The notes beneath the pieces are model-generated. The model had not been told where the DNA came from. It saw only the letters and a list, made by a program, of their open reading frames with translations, and searched no databases. DNA of 64,000 nucleotides, from assembly GCA_949747515.1 (NCBI GenBank), contig CATKFO010000051.1, positions 1 to 64,000 of the forward strand, in the 5' to 3' direction. This document shows positions 16,670 to 24,620 of this stretch, one piece after another (the first letter of the stretch is position 1; each line of letters starts with the position of its first letter). Position numbers and translations under genes: made by a program. This stretch comes from an uncultured Eubacteriales bacterium. GTDB lineage: Bacteria > Bacillota > Clostridia > Oscillospirales > CAG-272.

Positions 16670-17766
16670 AGGTTTATTATCGTTACAGAATTACGCGTTT
16701 TTAACGATTCAATATAATCCGCCGCTCTTCCGCTTATAGGAACGGACGTTATAAGAAATATTTCCGTATTTGCAATAGCGTTGTTAACTCCGCTTTCAAG
16801 CAGAGCGGAAAAGGAAACGCCGCAGGTCAAGCGCGCCTTGGCAAGCTTTTTTAAAATTTCTTCGATATGATAGGTTCCGCCCGCAACTGGAAAGTATATA
16901 TGTTTTTCTCCGTCCATAAGAAGGCAGTTAGCTGATAAACCGACTTTGTACCCGTTTTTTAGGGCCTCGCTCGCCAAAGAGGCGGCAAATGAAAGAGCTT
17001 TTTCCATCAATTCTTCATAATTTTCCGCGTTTGTCAGGACGTCCGAGGGCTGAAAATTTAGATAAATCATAAAATTATGTTCCGAGCAAAAATCAGGATT
17101 ATTAACCTTTAGTCCCGAGCCTCCCATAAAACCAAATTTCGCGGAAGCCTTAAAATTTATCAGATTGAACGGGTCTCCTGGAGCGTAATTTCTAATTCCC
17201 GACAAGGAGAAAGGATCGTAAGCAACTTTTCGCGCAGATTCCGCCGTTCCGCTGAGGAAACTGATTGGAGACCGACCGTAATTAAATTCCATTATTCTGG
17301 GATATACGTAAAGTTCCGAACTGAATTCAAAATATTTTGCGTCTGCCGAATGGATACTTTTGCTATTTACACGAGCAGAGCTCATTTGATAATATCCTCT
17401 GCGAGAGCATTTCACTGTTCTGCGACGCGTCGTTTTCGTAAACGGAGGAAGATGAAAACGGCTTATAATAAGCTGCATTCCTTCCCGCATATCGTAGAGT
17501 CCGTCCCTTTCTAAAATAAGTTCTCCGTGAATATACGACTCCACGTCTACAAAGAATATCGGCAAAAAGCTTTTGTTGCAAATTGTTTCAACGACAGTAA
17601 CCGTATCGTCCTCAAAAACGCCGTCTTTAGAAAAATCTCTGCTATATTCGAGTTTGTCGATCAGCCTTCCCTTTATATAATAATAAAATACGTACGCTAA
17701 CGTTAAGAACAGCGCTAAAATAATAAAAATCAGCGTAATAAACAATAAATCATATATGTTATTCAC
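16666..17766 (-). CDS. DUF58-domain protein
   Basis: A 366-residue protein with two N-terminal hydrophobic stretches (about residues 5-30) followed by a beta-rich region and the DUF58 signature: YDPFSLSGIRNYAPGDPFNLINFKASAK, with a von Willebrand A-like fold after it. DUF58 proteins pair with MoxR ATPases in complexes thought to mature metal- or peptide-containing partners. GTG 17766 is used, with GGAGG 10 bases upstream. It lies 16 bases after moxR and overlaps the following gene by 4 bases. Confidence 0.88.
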   Translation of the reverse strand: MNNIYDLLFITLIFIILALFLTLAYVFYYYIKGRLIDKLEYSRDFSKDGVFEDDTVTVVETICNKSFLPIFFVDVESYIHGELILERDGLYDMREGMQLIISRFHLPPFTKTTRRRTVKCSRRGYYQMSSARVNSKSIHSADAKYFEFSSELYVYPRIMEFNYGRSPISFLSGTAESARKVAYDPFSLSGIRNYAPGDPFNLINFKASAKFGFMGGSGLKVNNPDFCSEHNFMIYLNFQPSDVLTNAENYEELMEKALSFAASLASEALKNGYKVGLSANCLLMDGEKHIYFPVAGGTYHIEEILKKLAKARLTCGVSFSALLESGVNNAIANTEIFLITSVPISGRAADYIESLKTRNSVTIINL

Positions 17767-17782
17767 TTGGAGAAAGCCTCCA

Positions 17783-18739
17783 CTAAAGTTTATACCTGGC
17801 GAAGTCCTCCGTCGGCACGGCTACTTCGTTAAGAACCTCGCCGATTATTTTTTCCGCAGCGTTTTTTTCTGAAATCATTGAAGTTTTGAGTATCAGCCTG
17901 TGCGCGAGCGCTGGAATCGCGACGGATTTTATATCGTCCGGCAATACGTAATCGCGTCCGCGGACAGCCGCCATTCCTTTTGAAGCCTTAAGTAAGGAAA
18001 TACACCCTCTTACGCTGACACCGAGAATAACTTCGTCCTTTTTTCTCGTCGCCTCGGCTATATCGGAAATATATCCGAAAAGGTCTTCATGCGCGAAAAT
18101 ATTGTCGATTTCCTTCGCCGCTTTAAAAATATCATCTTTTGTAACTACGGAGCGAATGTGCTTAAGCGGGTCCGAACGTCCAAACTTACGTATAATGTCG
18201 ACGCTTTCTTCACGAGAGGGATATCCCATGCGGGTTTTTATGAAAAACCTATCGAGCTGAGCCTCGGGAAGAGGGAAAACTCCCATGCTTTCGACAGGAT
18301 TTTGAGTTGCGACTACCATAAACGGGTCGCTCGTCTTATACGTATCGCCGTCGATCGTCGCCTGTTTTTCTTCCATACACTCAAGGAGTCCCGACTGGGT
18401 TTTAGGCGTAGCCCTGTTTATCTCGTCGGCCAAAAGAATATTTGAAAACACTGGTCCCGGAAGAAATTCGAATTCAGACGTTTTCATATTGAAATATTTT
18501 ATTCCGGTAACGTCGGAAGGAAGCAGATCGGGCGTGAACTGTATCCGTTTAAATTCACAGTCAAGAGAAACCGCAAAAGCCTTAGAAAGCATAGTTTTAC
18601 CGGATCCCGGAACGTCTTCTATCAATACGTGCCCGCCGGACAGCAAGGCGATAAGCAGCAGCTCCGTTACGTTATCTTTACCTACTATTACGCGACTGAC
18701 ATTTTCTTTTACTTTAGCGATAAGCTCGAAGGCCGTCAT
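17783..18739 (-). CDS. MoxR-family AAA+ ATPase
   Basis: A 318-residue AAA+ ATPase. Walker A is EDVPGSGKTM near residue 43, Walker B is LLADEINRATPKTQSGLLE, sensor 1 is VVATQNPVES, and GVFPLPEAQLDRF follows as in MoxR proteins. It acts in the cytoplasm as a chaperone-like ATPase with the DUF58 partner. It is first in the moxR-DUF58-DUF4129-like operon, with AGGAG before the ATG. Confidence 0.93.
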   Translation of the reverse strand: MTAFELIAKVKENVSRVIVGKDNVTELLLIALLSGGHVLIEDVPGSGKTMLSKAFAVSLDCEFKRIQFTPDLLPSDVTGIKYFNMKTSEFEFLPGPVFSNILLADEINRATPKTQSGLLECMEEKQATIDGDTYKTSDPFMVVATQNPVESMGVFPLPEAQLDRFFIKTRMGYPSREESVDIIRKFGRSDPLKHIRSVVTKDDIFKAAKEIDNIFAHEDLFGYISDIAEATRKKDEVILGVSVRGCISLLKASKGMAAVRGRDYVLPDDIKSVAIPALAHRLILKTSMISEKNAAEKIIGEVLNEVAVPTEDFARYKL

Positions 18740-18924
18740 AAAAATGAATTCTCCTATTTTCAGTTAAAATATTAGTATTTCATGATCCACGATACGACTT
18801 GTACTTAATTCTAACGTGACAAACGACAAATTTATTATTAATATTTTATCATTAACAGTACGCTATGTCAACGAGCCGTCATGTAAAAAACGTGAAATAT
18901 AACTTTTTATATTCGAGAAACAGC

Positions 18925-18978
18925 TTCCGGCGCTCACAAAAGAGACTCTCGTAAAAAATCCCATTCAGAGCGCCGGAA
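18925..18978. repeat. Perfect 11-bp inverted repeat with 32-base loop
   Basis: TTCCGGCGCTC (18925-18935) is repeated inverted as GAGCGCCGGAA (18968-18978), with a smaller GAGA/TCTC self-complement in the loop. It stands alone about 190 bases upstream of moxR and 200 bases downstream of the small DUF3789 gene. No T-run directly follows on either strand. It may be a structured leader or an operator. Confidence 0.6.
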
Positions 18979-19177
18979 ATCAAACGACGTTCAATTTATA
19001 AAGATCTCAAATTTCTGATATTTGACGCCCATACGCAATCGCAACTATAACATTATAAAATCAAAAGTTATAAAAGCGGTAAGATTATTCAGTTCTTACC
19101 GGCGGTCTTTACTCATTCTGAAATGTCCTTTTGCCAAACATAAATTACTATACGTACGCGAGCTTATTATCATCATG

Positions 19178-19282
19178 CTATCCGTTTTTATTGCCGTCGG
19201 ATCGGTTTATTTGCAGACAGCACATAAAAACCGTGGCGATAAAACCGCCGAACATACTTCCGATAATAAAATATACGGCCAC
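19178..19282 (-). CDS. DUF3789-like small membrane protein
   Basis: A 34-residue protein not obvious from length alone. It reads VAVYFIIGSMFGGFIATV, then FMCCLQINRSDGNKNG: one hydrophobic helix with GGF and MCC, then a charged tail, which matches DUF3789 small proteins of Firmicutes and phages. The start is GTG 19282, 11 bases after GGGAG; another GTG four codons up (19294) is possible but overlaps the ribosome binding site. Function is unknown. Overlapping rightward frames on the other strand have no support. Confidence 0.6.
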   Translation of the reverse strand: MAVYFIIGSMFGGFIATVFMCCLQINRSDGNKNG

Positions 19283-19417
19283 TATATCAATCACTCCCAA
19301 TTATATAAGCTTTACCTTTATTTTTCTCGAAATCTCCGCATATATACTTTTTTGAATGATTTTACCAAACAATTTGCGCTGTAAATAGTTTTGAAACGTA
19401 AAGTAATTTCATAAGGA

Positions 19418-19762
19418 TTATTGCTTTTTCTTTTTGTTCCTAGGCTTCGGAACGGGCGTAATCTCTTCAAGAACCGAGACGACTTCTTTTACAAAAGGCG
19501 CGTTTTCAATATCGAGAACGTAATGCTCTTTCGCCCCTTTATACGGAATTCCGCATTCCGAATTTTTCATAAGAGCCGCGATTTTCGGAAGCTTCTCCGG
19601 CTGTTTTTTCACGAACACAGTGTTTTCGCATACGAGTAAAATAGGCTTATCGTTGACGTAAACCATATACTCGCCGAACATTTTTTTGTACCGAACCAAG
19701 CCGAGTTCGGCTCTTCCGACCTGCTCGCATACTAATTCAATATACTGTTCCGACGTGGACAT
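19418..19762 (-). CDS. TfoX/Sxy N-terminal domain protein
   Basis: A 114-residue single-domain protein: VGRAELGLVRYKKMFGEYMVYVNDKPILLVCENTVFVK fits the TfoX N-terminal domain, in which the KKMFGEY.VY core is the hallmark. It ends in a lysine-rich tail. TfoX is a competence regulator in proteobacteria; free-standing domains in Firmicutes have no known role. It follows addA after 39 bases on the same strand and is probably co-transcribed. AAAGGACGG precedes the ATG. Confidence 0.85.
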   Translation of the reverse strand: MSTSEQYIELVCEQVGRAELGLVRYKKMFGEYMVYVNDKPILLVCENTVFVKKQPEKLPKIAALMKNSECGIPYKGAKEHYVLDIENAPFVKEVVSVLEEITPVPKPRNKKKKQ

Positions 19763-19801
19763 GTTAGTATCCGTCCTTTAATTTAAAATTTTATTTATCG
19801 C

Positions 19802-22800
19802 TTATATCGCGGTTAAAGAATTATTTTTATCCGCAAGAGGAACGAGCGCGGCGTCGCCTAAAGGCAAAGAATAAATATACGTCTCGTCCGGAAATCTGCC
19901 GAACAGAAGACGACAGGCCTCCGCGTAATATGAAAGCTGTAGTTTATGTCTCGATATCAGTTTATCGGACGCCGCCTCGGGATGCGCCAGCTCGTATGCC
20001 GTAAGCGCGTCGGTTTTATAATCTATAAGCGCGAGACGGCCGTCGCGCTCTTCCATCACGCAGTCGAAAACTCCCTGAACCGTTATTTTCTCTCCGCTTT
20101 CGCTCAGCTTTTTTCGCAAATCGTCGTCTTCGGTAAAATCGGAGGCGGGCAGTCTTACGTTGAAGCGATACTCGCGTATCAGCCTCGCGGCCGACAGCAT
20201 CCGATCCATAAGAGCGCTCTCGGCGAAGCGTTCCACCTGACGCGCGTTTACTAAAGACGCCATTTTTTCCGTAATAAATCCGAGGGATACGAGCCTGTCT
20301 ATTTCAGCGCGAGCTCCGTCTCTGCGAAGAGCCTCAAAATCTGCAAACTGTAGAACTACGTGAGTCGACGTTCCTCTTTCCGCAGGCGTAAATCCCGAGC
20401 TTCCCGTCATATACCTTGGACGAGGAGTCTCGCTTTCAGCGCCGGGCGTTTCTTTCCCTTTATTGTCGGCGTCGACCGCGTACTCGTCCACGGAGAAAAT
20501 ATCTCGCCCTTCGTCGGAGGAATCAAGAATAGCAGGATAAAGACGCGATACGGAAAGCTTGGACGGTATATTTGCAAGATAACCGTAAGGATATTCAAAG
20601 TCGAGATTATTCGTCAGTTTTTCCTCGTGGAGCTCGTATTCTTCTCTCTCTTCATCAAATTGAGAAGAATACGTTTTTCCTTCGGATATTTCAGCGGCTG
20701 GAATAACCGACAGCGCGCAGTCTCCTCCTCCGTCCGTCGTTATAGCTCCGAGAATATGATCGAGGAACGATACGGCGCGATCCTTCGTATACCTGTCGCA
20801 GTACGGCGCCGCCATACGCGCCGCTTCTAATTTTTCCTCCGCTTTTTCAAGGGTTCCAGTAACGACGAGCCTACGGCGGGCGCGGGTCATGGCGACGTAA
20901 AGAACGCGCATTTCTTCCTCAGTACCTTCCTTGCTCATGAGGGACGCGACGGCGGTTCGCATAGGCGTTCCGCACCTGACGAGTCCGCCCGGATCCGGCA
21001 GTCTCATAGCGGCTCCTACCGATCTATGAAGAAGGAGATCGGCGGTTTCGTCGCGAGAATTTCTCTTTTTTCCGGCGTCGCAGAGGAAGCAGACTTCAAA
21101 TTCCAATCCCTTCGACTTATGTATGCTCATCACCGTTACCGCGTCGTTCTCGGCAGATTCCGAAACAACTCCGCTATTCCCAAGTTTTTCAGCGGCGAAA
21201 CGAAGAAATCCGTAAAGGCCTCCGAAAACGCCGGATTCATATGAAGACGCCGTATCGCGTATGACGTTCAGATTAGTTTCTCCACAAGGCTTTTCCGTTA
21301 CTTCGGGGGCGGAAAAAAGCTCCAGCTCAGAATACATATATTCGATAAATCGGTCCGCGCTCATTCCTCGTTCAGCCTCCCGCAAAGCCGTAACGCGGTT
21401 TACAGCGGTTTGACATTTTGTCCGCAGAGATTCTTCTTTCTCATGGACCGACGGGTCTTTTCCAAAATCCTCTTCGTTATTTTCCGCGTATTTTTTTAGC
21501 GAAAGCCAGAGAGGCGCGCCGTCCGTCGCGTCTGAATCCGAAAGCTTCACGCGCACCAAATCTTCAAGCGAAAAGCCGAACACAGAGGAACGCAGAGAAC
21601 CGGCAAGCTCCACGTCGCGGAAAGGATTGTCTACGGTCCTGAGAAGGTCGAAAACCAGTAAGACCTCGCTTTCCTCCATAAACTGCCGCTTACCCGCGCT
21701 TTTAACCGGAATTCCCCGCCGCGCGACGGCGTCCGCATAAACCGCGCCTCTTGCTGAAATCCCCCTCAGCAATACGGCGATATTTCCGGGCCGAACTCCC
21801 TCCGACACCATGTCTGCTATTCGTCCCGCCACATATTCGGCTTCAGGTTCCTCAATAGTCGGTTCAGCCTGGCCTTCTGCTTTCTTTTTACCCCGTCCCG
21901 GCTTATCGATCAGGCATACCTCGACGGGAGTCTCGTCGTCTTCTCCGCCGCCGAATACAAGGCAGTCTTCCTCTGAAAACGGCACGCTTCCGCCGGCGAA
22001 CATAAACCTAGATACGGAGTTAACAAAATCTATAACCGGTCTTGAACACCGGAAATTTTCACTCATGAATATACTTCGCCCCGGAGGATAGCGGAGCTTG
22101 CTTTCAGCGTTTATTTCGCTCCCTTCAACCGCATACGTATCGCGGTCGTTTTCACGCGTTTTTTCGTTGTATCGCAGCGGCTCCCACGCCCGTCTGTATC
22201 CCGAAAAAACCTCCGGCTCCGCGCCTCTGAACCGGTATATGCTTTGCTTAACGTCTCCCACAAAAAAACTTTCGGCGTTAGCTGCGACGGCTCTGAATAT
22301 CCTGTCCTGCACGCTGTTCGTATCCTGATATTCGTCTATAAACACAAATTTGAGCCGGCGACCTTCCTCTAAAGCGGCGGCGGAGGGACTGCCGTCGTCG
22401 TTTTCAAGAAGCTTTAGCGCGTTCATCTCAAGATCCGAATAATCGAGAACGTTTCCATCCCTTTTGAGGGACGTAAAGCGATCGTCGAAAACACGGCATA
22501 TTTCGGCGGCCGACCTCAGGGCTTTCGCAGTCTTAAGCATAGCGGGAACTATTTCCCCTTCGTCTGCGGAAAGCAGCCGCGCCGCGAGAGCCGCAAGTTC
22601 TGCTTTCATAGCCCCTCTCTCTCTTTGGAACATGACTGATTCAGGAGTTTTCTTAGACGCGGACAAAGGCTTTAATCCAGGCTGAACATACTTTATGGCT
22701 TCTCTTATCTCTCCGTACGAACCGGAACGGGTAATACGCTCAAGCCGAGCGAGATATTCCGCGTCCGCCGCAGCCGCGGGAAGATACTTTTCGGCTACAA

Positions 22801-23533
22801 CCGGATCGGACGCTATTTCTTCCCTGAGAGATGAGATTACGCGCAGATAATGCGAAGCCGCTCCGTGAATCTCTCCTCTTATGATTTTGCCGAAAGAGCA
22901 GTCGAGAAAATCGTGTTCAGACGACGCGTCAAGCTCGTCCGCGCACGACAGAAGCCATTCATGCCCCAAGCCGAGCGACCGGAGTCTGTCGTACAAATCG
23001 CGCATTGCGGCGTCAAGTCCGCCAGCGTCCCTCGTTTTGCCGAAAACGTCCGCGGTTTCAATTATGTCCGCGCAATTTTTTCCCTTGGGAAAACTAAGCT
23101 CTCCGCGGAAAAAGTCGTCGATTACGTCCTCCATCGCTCTCTCTTTCATAACTTCGGCTTCCGCTTCATCCGCGACCGAAAAATCCGGAGTAAGAGATAA
23201 TACGGCGAAGTTTTTACGCAGCAAACGGTGGCAGTACGAATGAATTGTGCATATTTCCGCGGACGGAAGCGCGGCTATATGACGGGCCATGGACGAGTCT
23301 TCGAGGGCGGCTTCGGCAAGCTTCCGTCCTATTCTGGTCTTCATTTCTCCCGCGGCTGGTTTAGTATAGGTTACGATAAGCATTTCGCCAAGCGAAGCCT
23401 CGCCGTCTTTAAGGAGCGTTATGATTCTTTCCGAAAGAGTAGCGGTCTTTCCGCTTCCAGCAGCGGCTGAAACGAGAATATTTCCTCTTGCGGATATAGC
23501 CGCCTTCTGCGCTTCAGTCCATTTTACCGCCAT
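19802..23533 (-). CDS. addA: ATP-dependent helicase/nuclease AddA
   Basis: A 1243-residue UvrD-type helicase fused to a RecB-family nuclease, the AddA half of the AddAB break-resection machine. Motifs: Walker A SAAAGSGKTATLSER near residue 24, DEYQDTNSVQD (motif II), GDVKQSIYRFRGAEP (III), SIHKSKGLEFE (V), LYVAMTRARRRL (VI), and the nuclease motif LIDYKTD near the C-terminus. ATG 23533 is favoured over TTG 23554 because GGAAGGA lies 12 bases before it. AddB, usually adjacent, is absent from this window; the neighbours are a hydrolase and a TfoX-like gene. Confidence 0.93.
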   Translation of the reverse strand: MAVKWTEAQKAAISARGNILVSAAAGSGKTATLSERIITLLKDGEASLGEMLIVTYTKPAAGEMKTRIGRKLAEAALEDSSMARHIAALPSAEICTIHSYCHRLLRKNFAVLSLTPDFSVADEAEAEVMKERAMEDVIDDFFRGELSFPKGKNCADIIETADVFGKTRDAGGLDAAMRDLYDRLRSLGLGHEWLLSCADELDASSEHDFLDCSFGKIIRGEIHGAASHYLRVISSLREEIASDPVVAEKYLPAAAADAEYLARLERITRSGSYGEIREAIKYVQPGLKPLSASKKTPESVMFQRERGAMKAELAALAARLLSADEGEIVPAMLKTAKALRSAAEICRVFDDRFTSLKRDGNVLDYSDLEMNALKLLENDDGSPSAAALEEGRRLKFVFIDEYQDTNSVQDRIFRAVAANAESFFVGDVKQSIYRFRGAEPEVFSGYRRAWEPLRYNEKTRENDRDTYAVEGSEINAESKLRYPPGRSIFMSENFRCSRPVIDFVNSVSRFMFAGGSVPFSEEDCLVFGGGEDDETPVEVCLIDKPGRGKKKAEGQAEPTIEEPEAEYVAGRIADMVSEGVRPGNIAVLLRGISARGAVYADAVARRGIPVKSAGKRQFMEESEVLLVFDLLRTVDNPFRDVELAGSLRSSVFGFSLEDLVRVKLSDSDATDGAPLWLSLKKYAENNEEDFGKDPSVHEKEESLRTKCQTAVNRVTALREAERGMSADRFIEYMYSELELFSAPEVTEKPCGETNLNVIRDTASSYESGVFGGLYGFLRFAAEKLGNSGVVSESAENDAVTVMSIHKSKGLEFEVCFLCDAGKKRNSRDETADLLLHRSVGAAMRLPDPGGLVRCGTPMRTAVASLMSKEGTEEEMRVLYVAMTRARRRLVVTGTLEKAEEKLEAARMAAPYCDRYTKDRAVSFLDHILGAITTDGGGDCALSVIPAAEISEGKTYSSQFDEEREEYELHEEKLTNNLDFEYPYGYLANIPSKLSVSRLYPAILDSSDEGRDIFSVDEYAVDADNKGKETPGAESETPRPRYMTGSSGFTPAERGTSTHVVLQFADFEALRRDGARAEIDRLVSLGFITEKMASLVNARQVERFAESALMDRMLSAARLIREYRFNVRLPASDFTEDDDLRKKLSESGEKITVQGVFDCVMEERDGRLALIDYKTDALTAYELAHPEAASDKLISRHKLQLSYYAEACRLLFGRFPDETYIYSLPLGDAALVPLADKNNSLTAI

Positions 23534-23611
23534 TATCGTATACCGTCCTTCCAAGGTTTAAACGTAATCTTTATTATAGTAAATCCGCACGAAGTTTTGC
23601 TCTTTAAAATT

Positions 23612-24547
23612 TCACTTAACAAAATTCAGTATTTCTTCGACTGCGTCTTCAAAACAGGAGTCATTCAGTATTTCATGCCGGCCGCCCTCAAATAAGCGCA
23701 TGCGCGCGTCGACTCCGGCTTCTATAAGCCTATCGTACGCGCGAATAACCCCTCTGCCGTAGTCTCCAACGGGATCGTCGCTTCCCGAAAGTAGAAGCAC
23801 GGGGATCTTTATGGAAGAAAACCATTCTTTACGGTTGCATCTTCTCTGAAGCATCAAAAGATCGCTCATTGCGCTCGCCGTAAACTGAAACGTGCATAAC
23901 GGATCCGAGGCGTAATCCTTTTTCACCGACGCGTCGCGTGTCAGCCACTCGTATTTACTTCCGTCGCCGTCGGATTTGAAGCGTCTGTTATAATTCCCGA
24001 ACGCCAATTCGTCCACGATTGGAGAGATATGCCTCTCTCCGTAAAATAATTTTACGAGTTTAATAAAGGCAAGTCCAGGACCCGACAATAAATTCGGGCC
24101 TCCGGTCCCCATGACTATCAGCTTTTCAGGAGACTCGTCCGTATTAGCCGTTTTTTCGGCCGAACAGCGGACGACAAAAGATCCCATGCTGTGACCAAGC
24201 AGATAATACGGCAAATCCTTACCGTATTCGTTTCTCACAGAATCTGCAAACACGGTTACGTCCTCTACAAGACGCAGCCAACCGTTCTTATGAGCGAAAA
24301 ATCCAAGCTCATTCTCATCGGCGGCGGTGTATCCGTGTCCGAGATGATCGTATCCGAAGCAAATAAATCCTTCTTCGGCTATACGACGCATAAAAGTATC
24401 GTACCGGCGTATGTGCTCCGTCATGCCGTGCACCGTTTGAAATATTCCCCTTATGGAAACGCTGGGATCGGGCGAATAAACTCTTCCGTGAAGAACGTGC
24501 GCGCCGTCGGAAGAAGGAACGAGCTTTTCCTTTACGGTTATGTTCAT
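23612..24547 (-). CDS. Alpha/beta hydrolase, monoacylglycerol lipase-like
   Basis: A 311-residue serine hydrolase. QTVHGMTEHIRRYD supplies the oxyanion region, GHSMGS holds the nucleophile Ser (near residue 123), the Asp is in SGSDDPVG and the His is in GGRHEIL. The HGM.EH and YDHLGHG signatures are those of PldB/monoacylglycerol-lipase proteins that cleave acylglycerols or lysophospholipids. No signal peptide, so cytoplasmic. It lies between the Lhr-like helicase and addA on the same strand. Confidence 0.88.
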   Translation of the reverse strand: MNITVKEKLVPSSDGAHVLHGRVYSPDPSVSIRGIFQTVHGMTEHIRRYDTFMRRIAEEGFICFGYDHLGHGYTAADENELGFFAHKNGWLRLVEDVTVFADSVRNEYGKDLPYYLLGHSMGSFVVRCSAEKTANTDESPEKLIVMGTGGPNLLSGPGLAFIKLVKLFYGERHISPIVDELAFGNYNRRFKSDGDGSKYEWLTRDASVKKDYASDPLCTFQFTASAMSDLLMLQRRCNRKEWFSSIKIPVLLLSGSDDPVGDYGRGVIRAYDRLIEAGVDARMRLFEGGRHEILNDSCFEDAVEEILNFVK

Positions 24548-24620
24548 CTGAAAAATTCCTTTCGTAGCCTCCGAATAGTCGTAATTGTTTTAATCTCAAC
24601 TTCATCTCCTCGTCGGATAT

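Noticed and set aside
19022..19384. 120-residue rightward frame in the gap before tfoX
   Set aside because: It runs antisense to the DUF3789-like gene and lacks a ribosome binding site and any recognisable motif.
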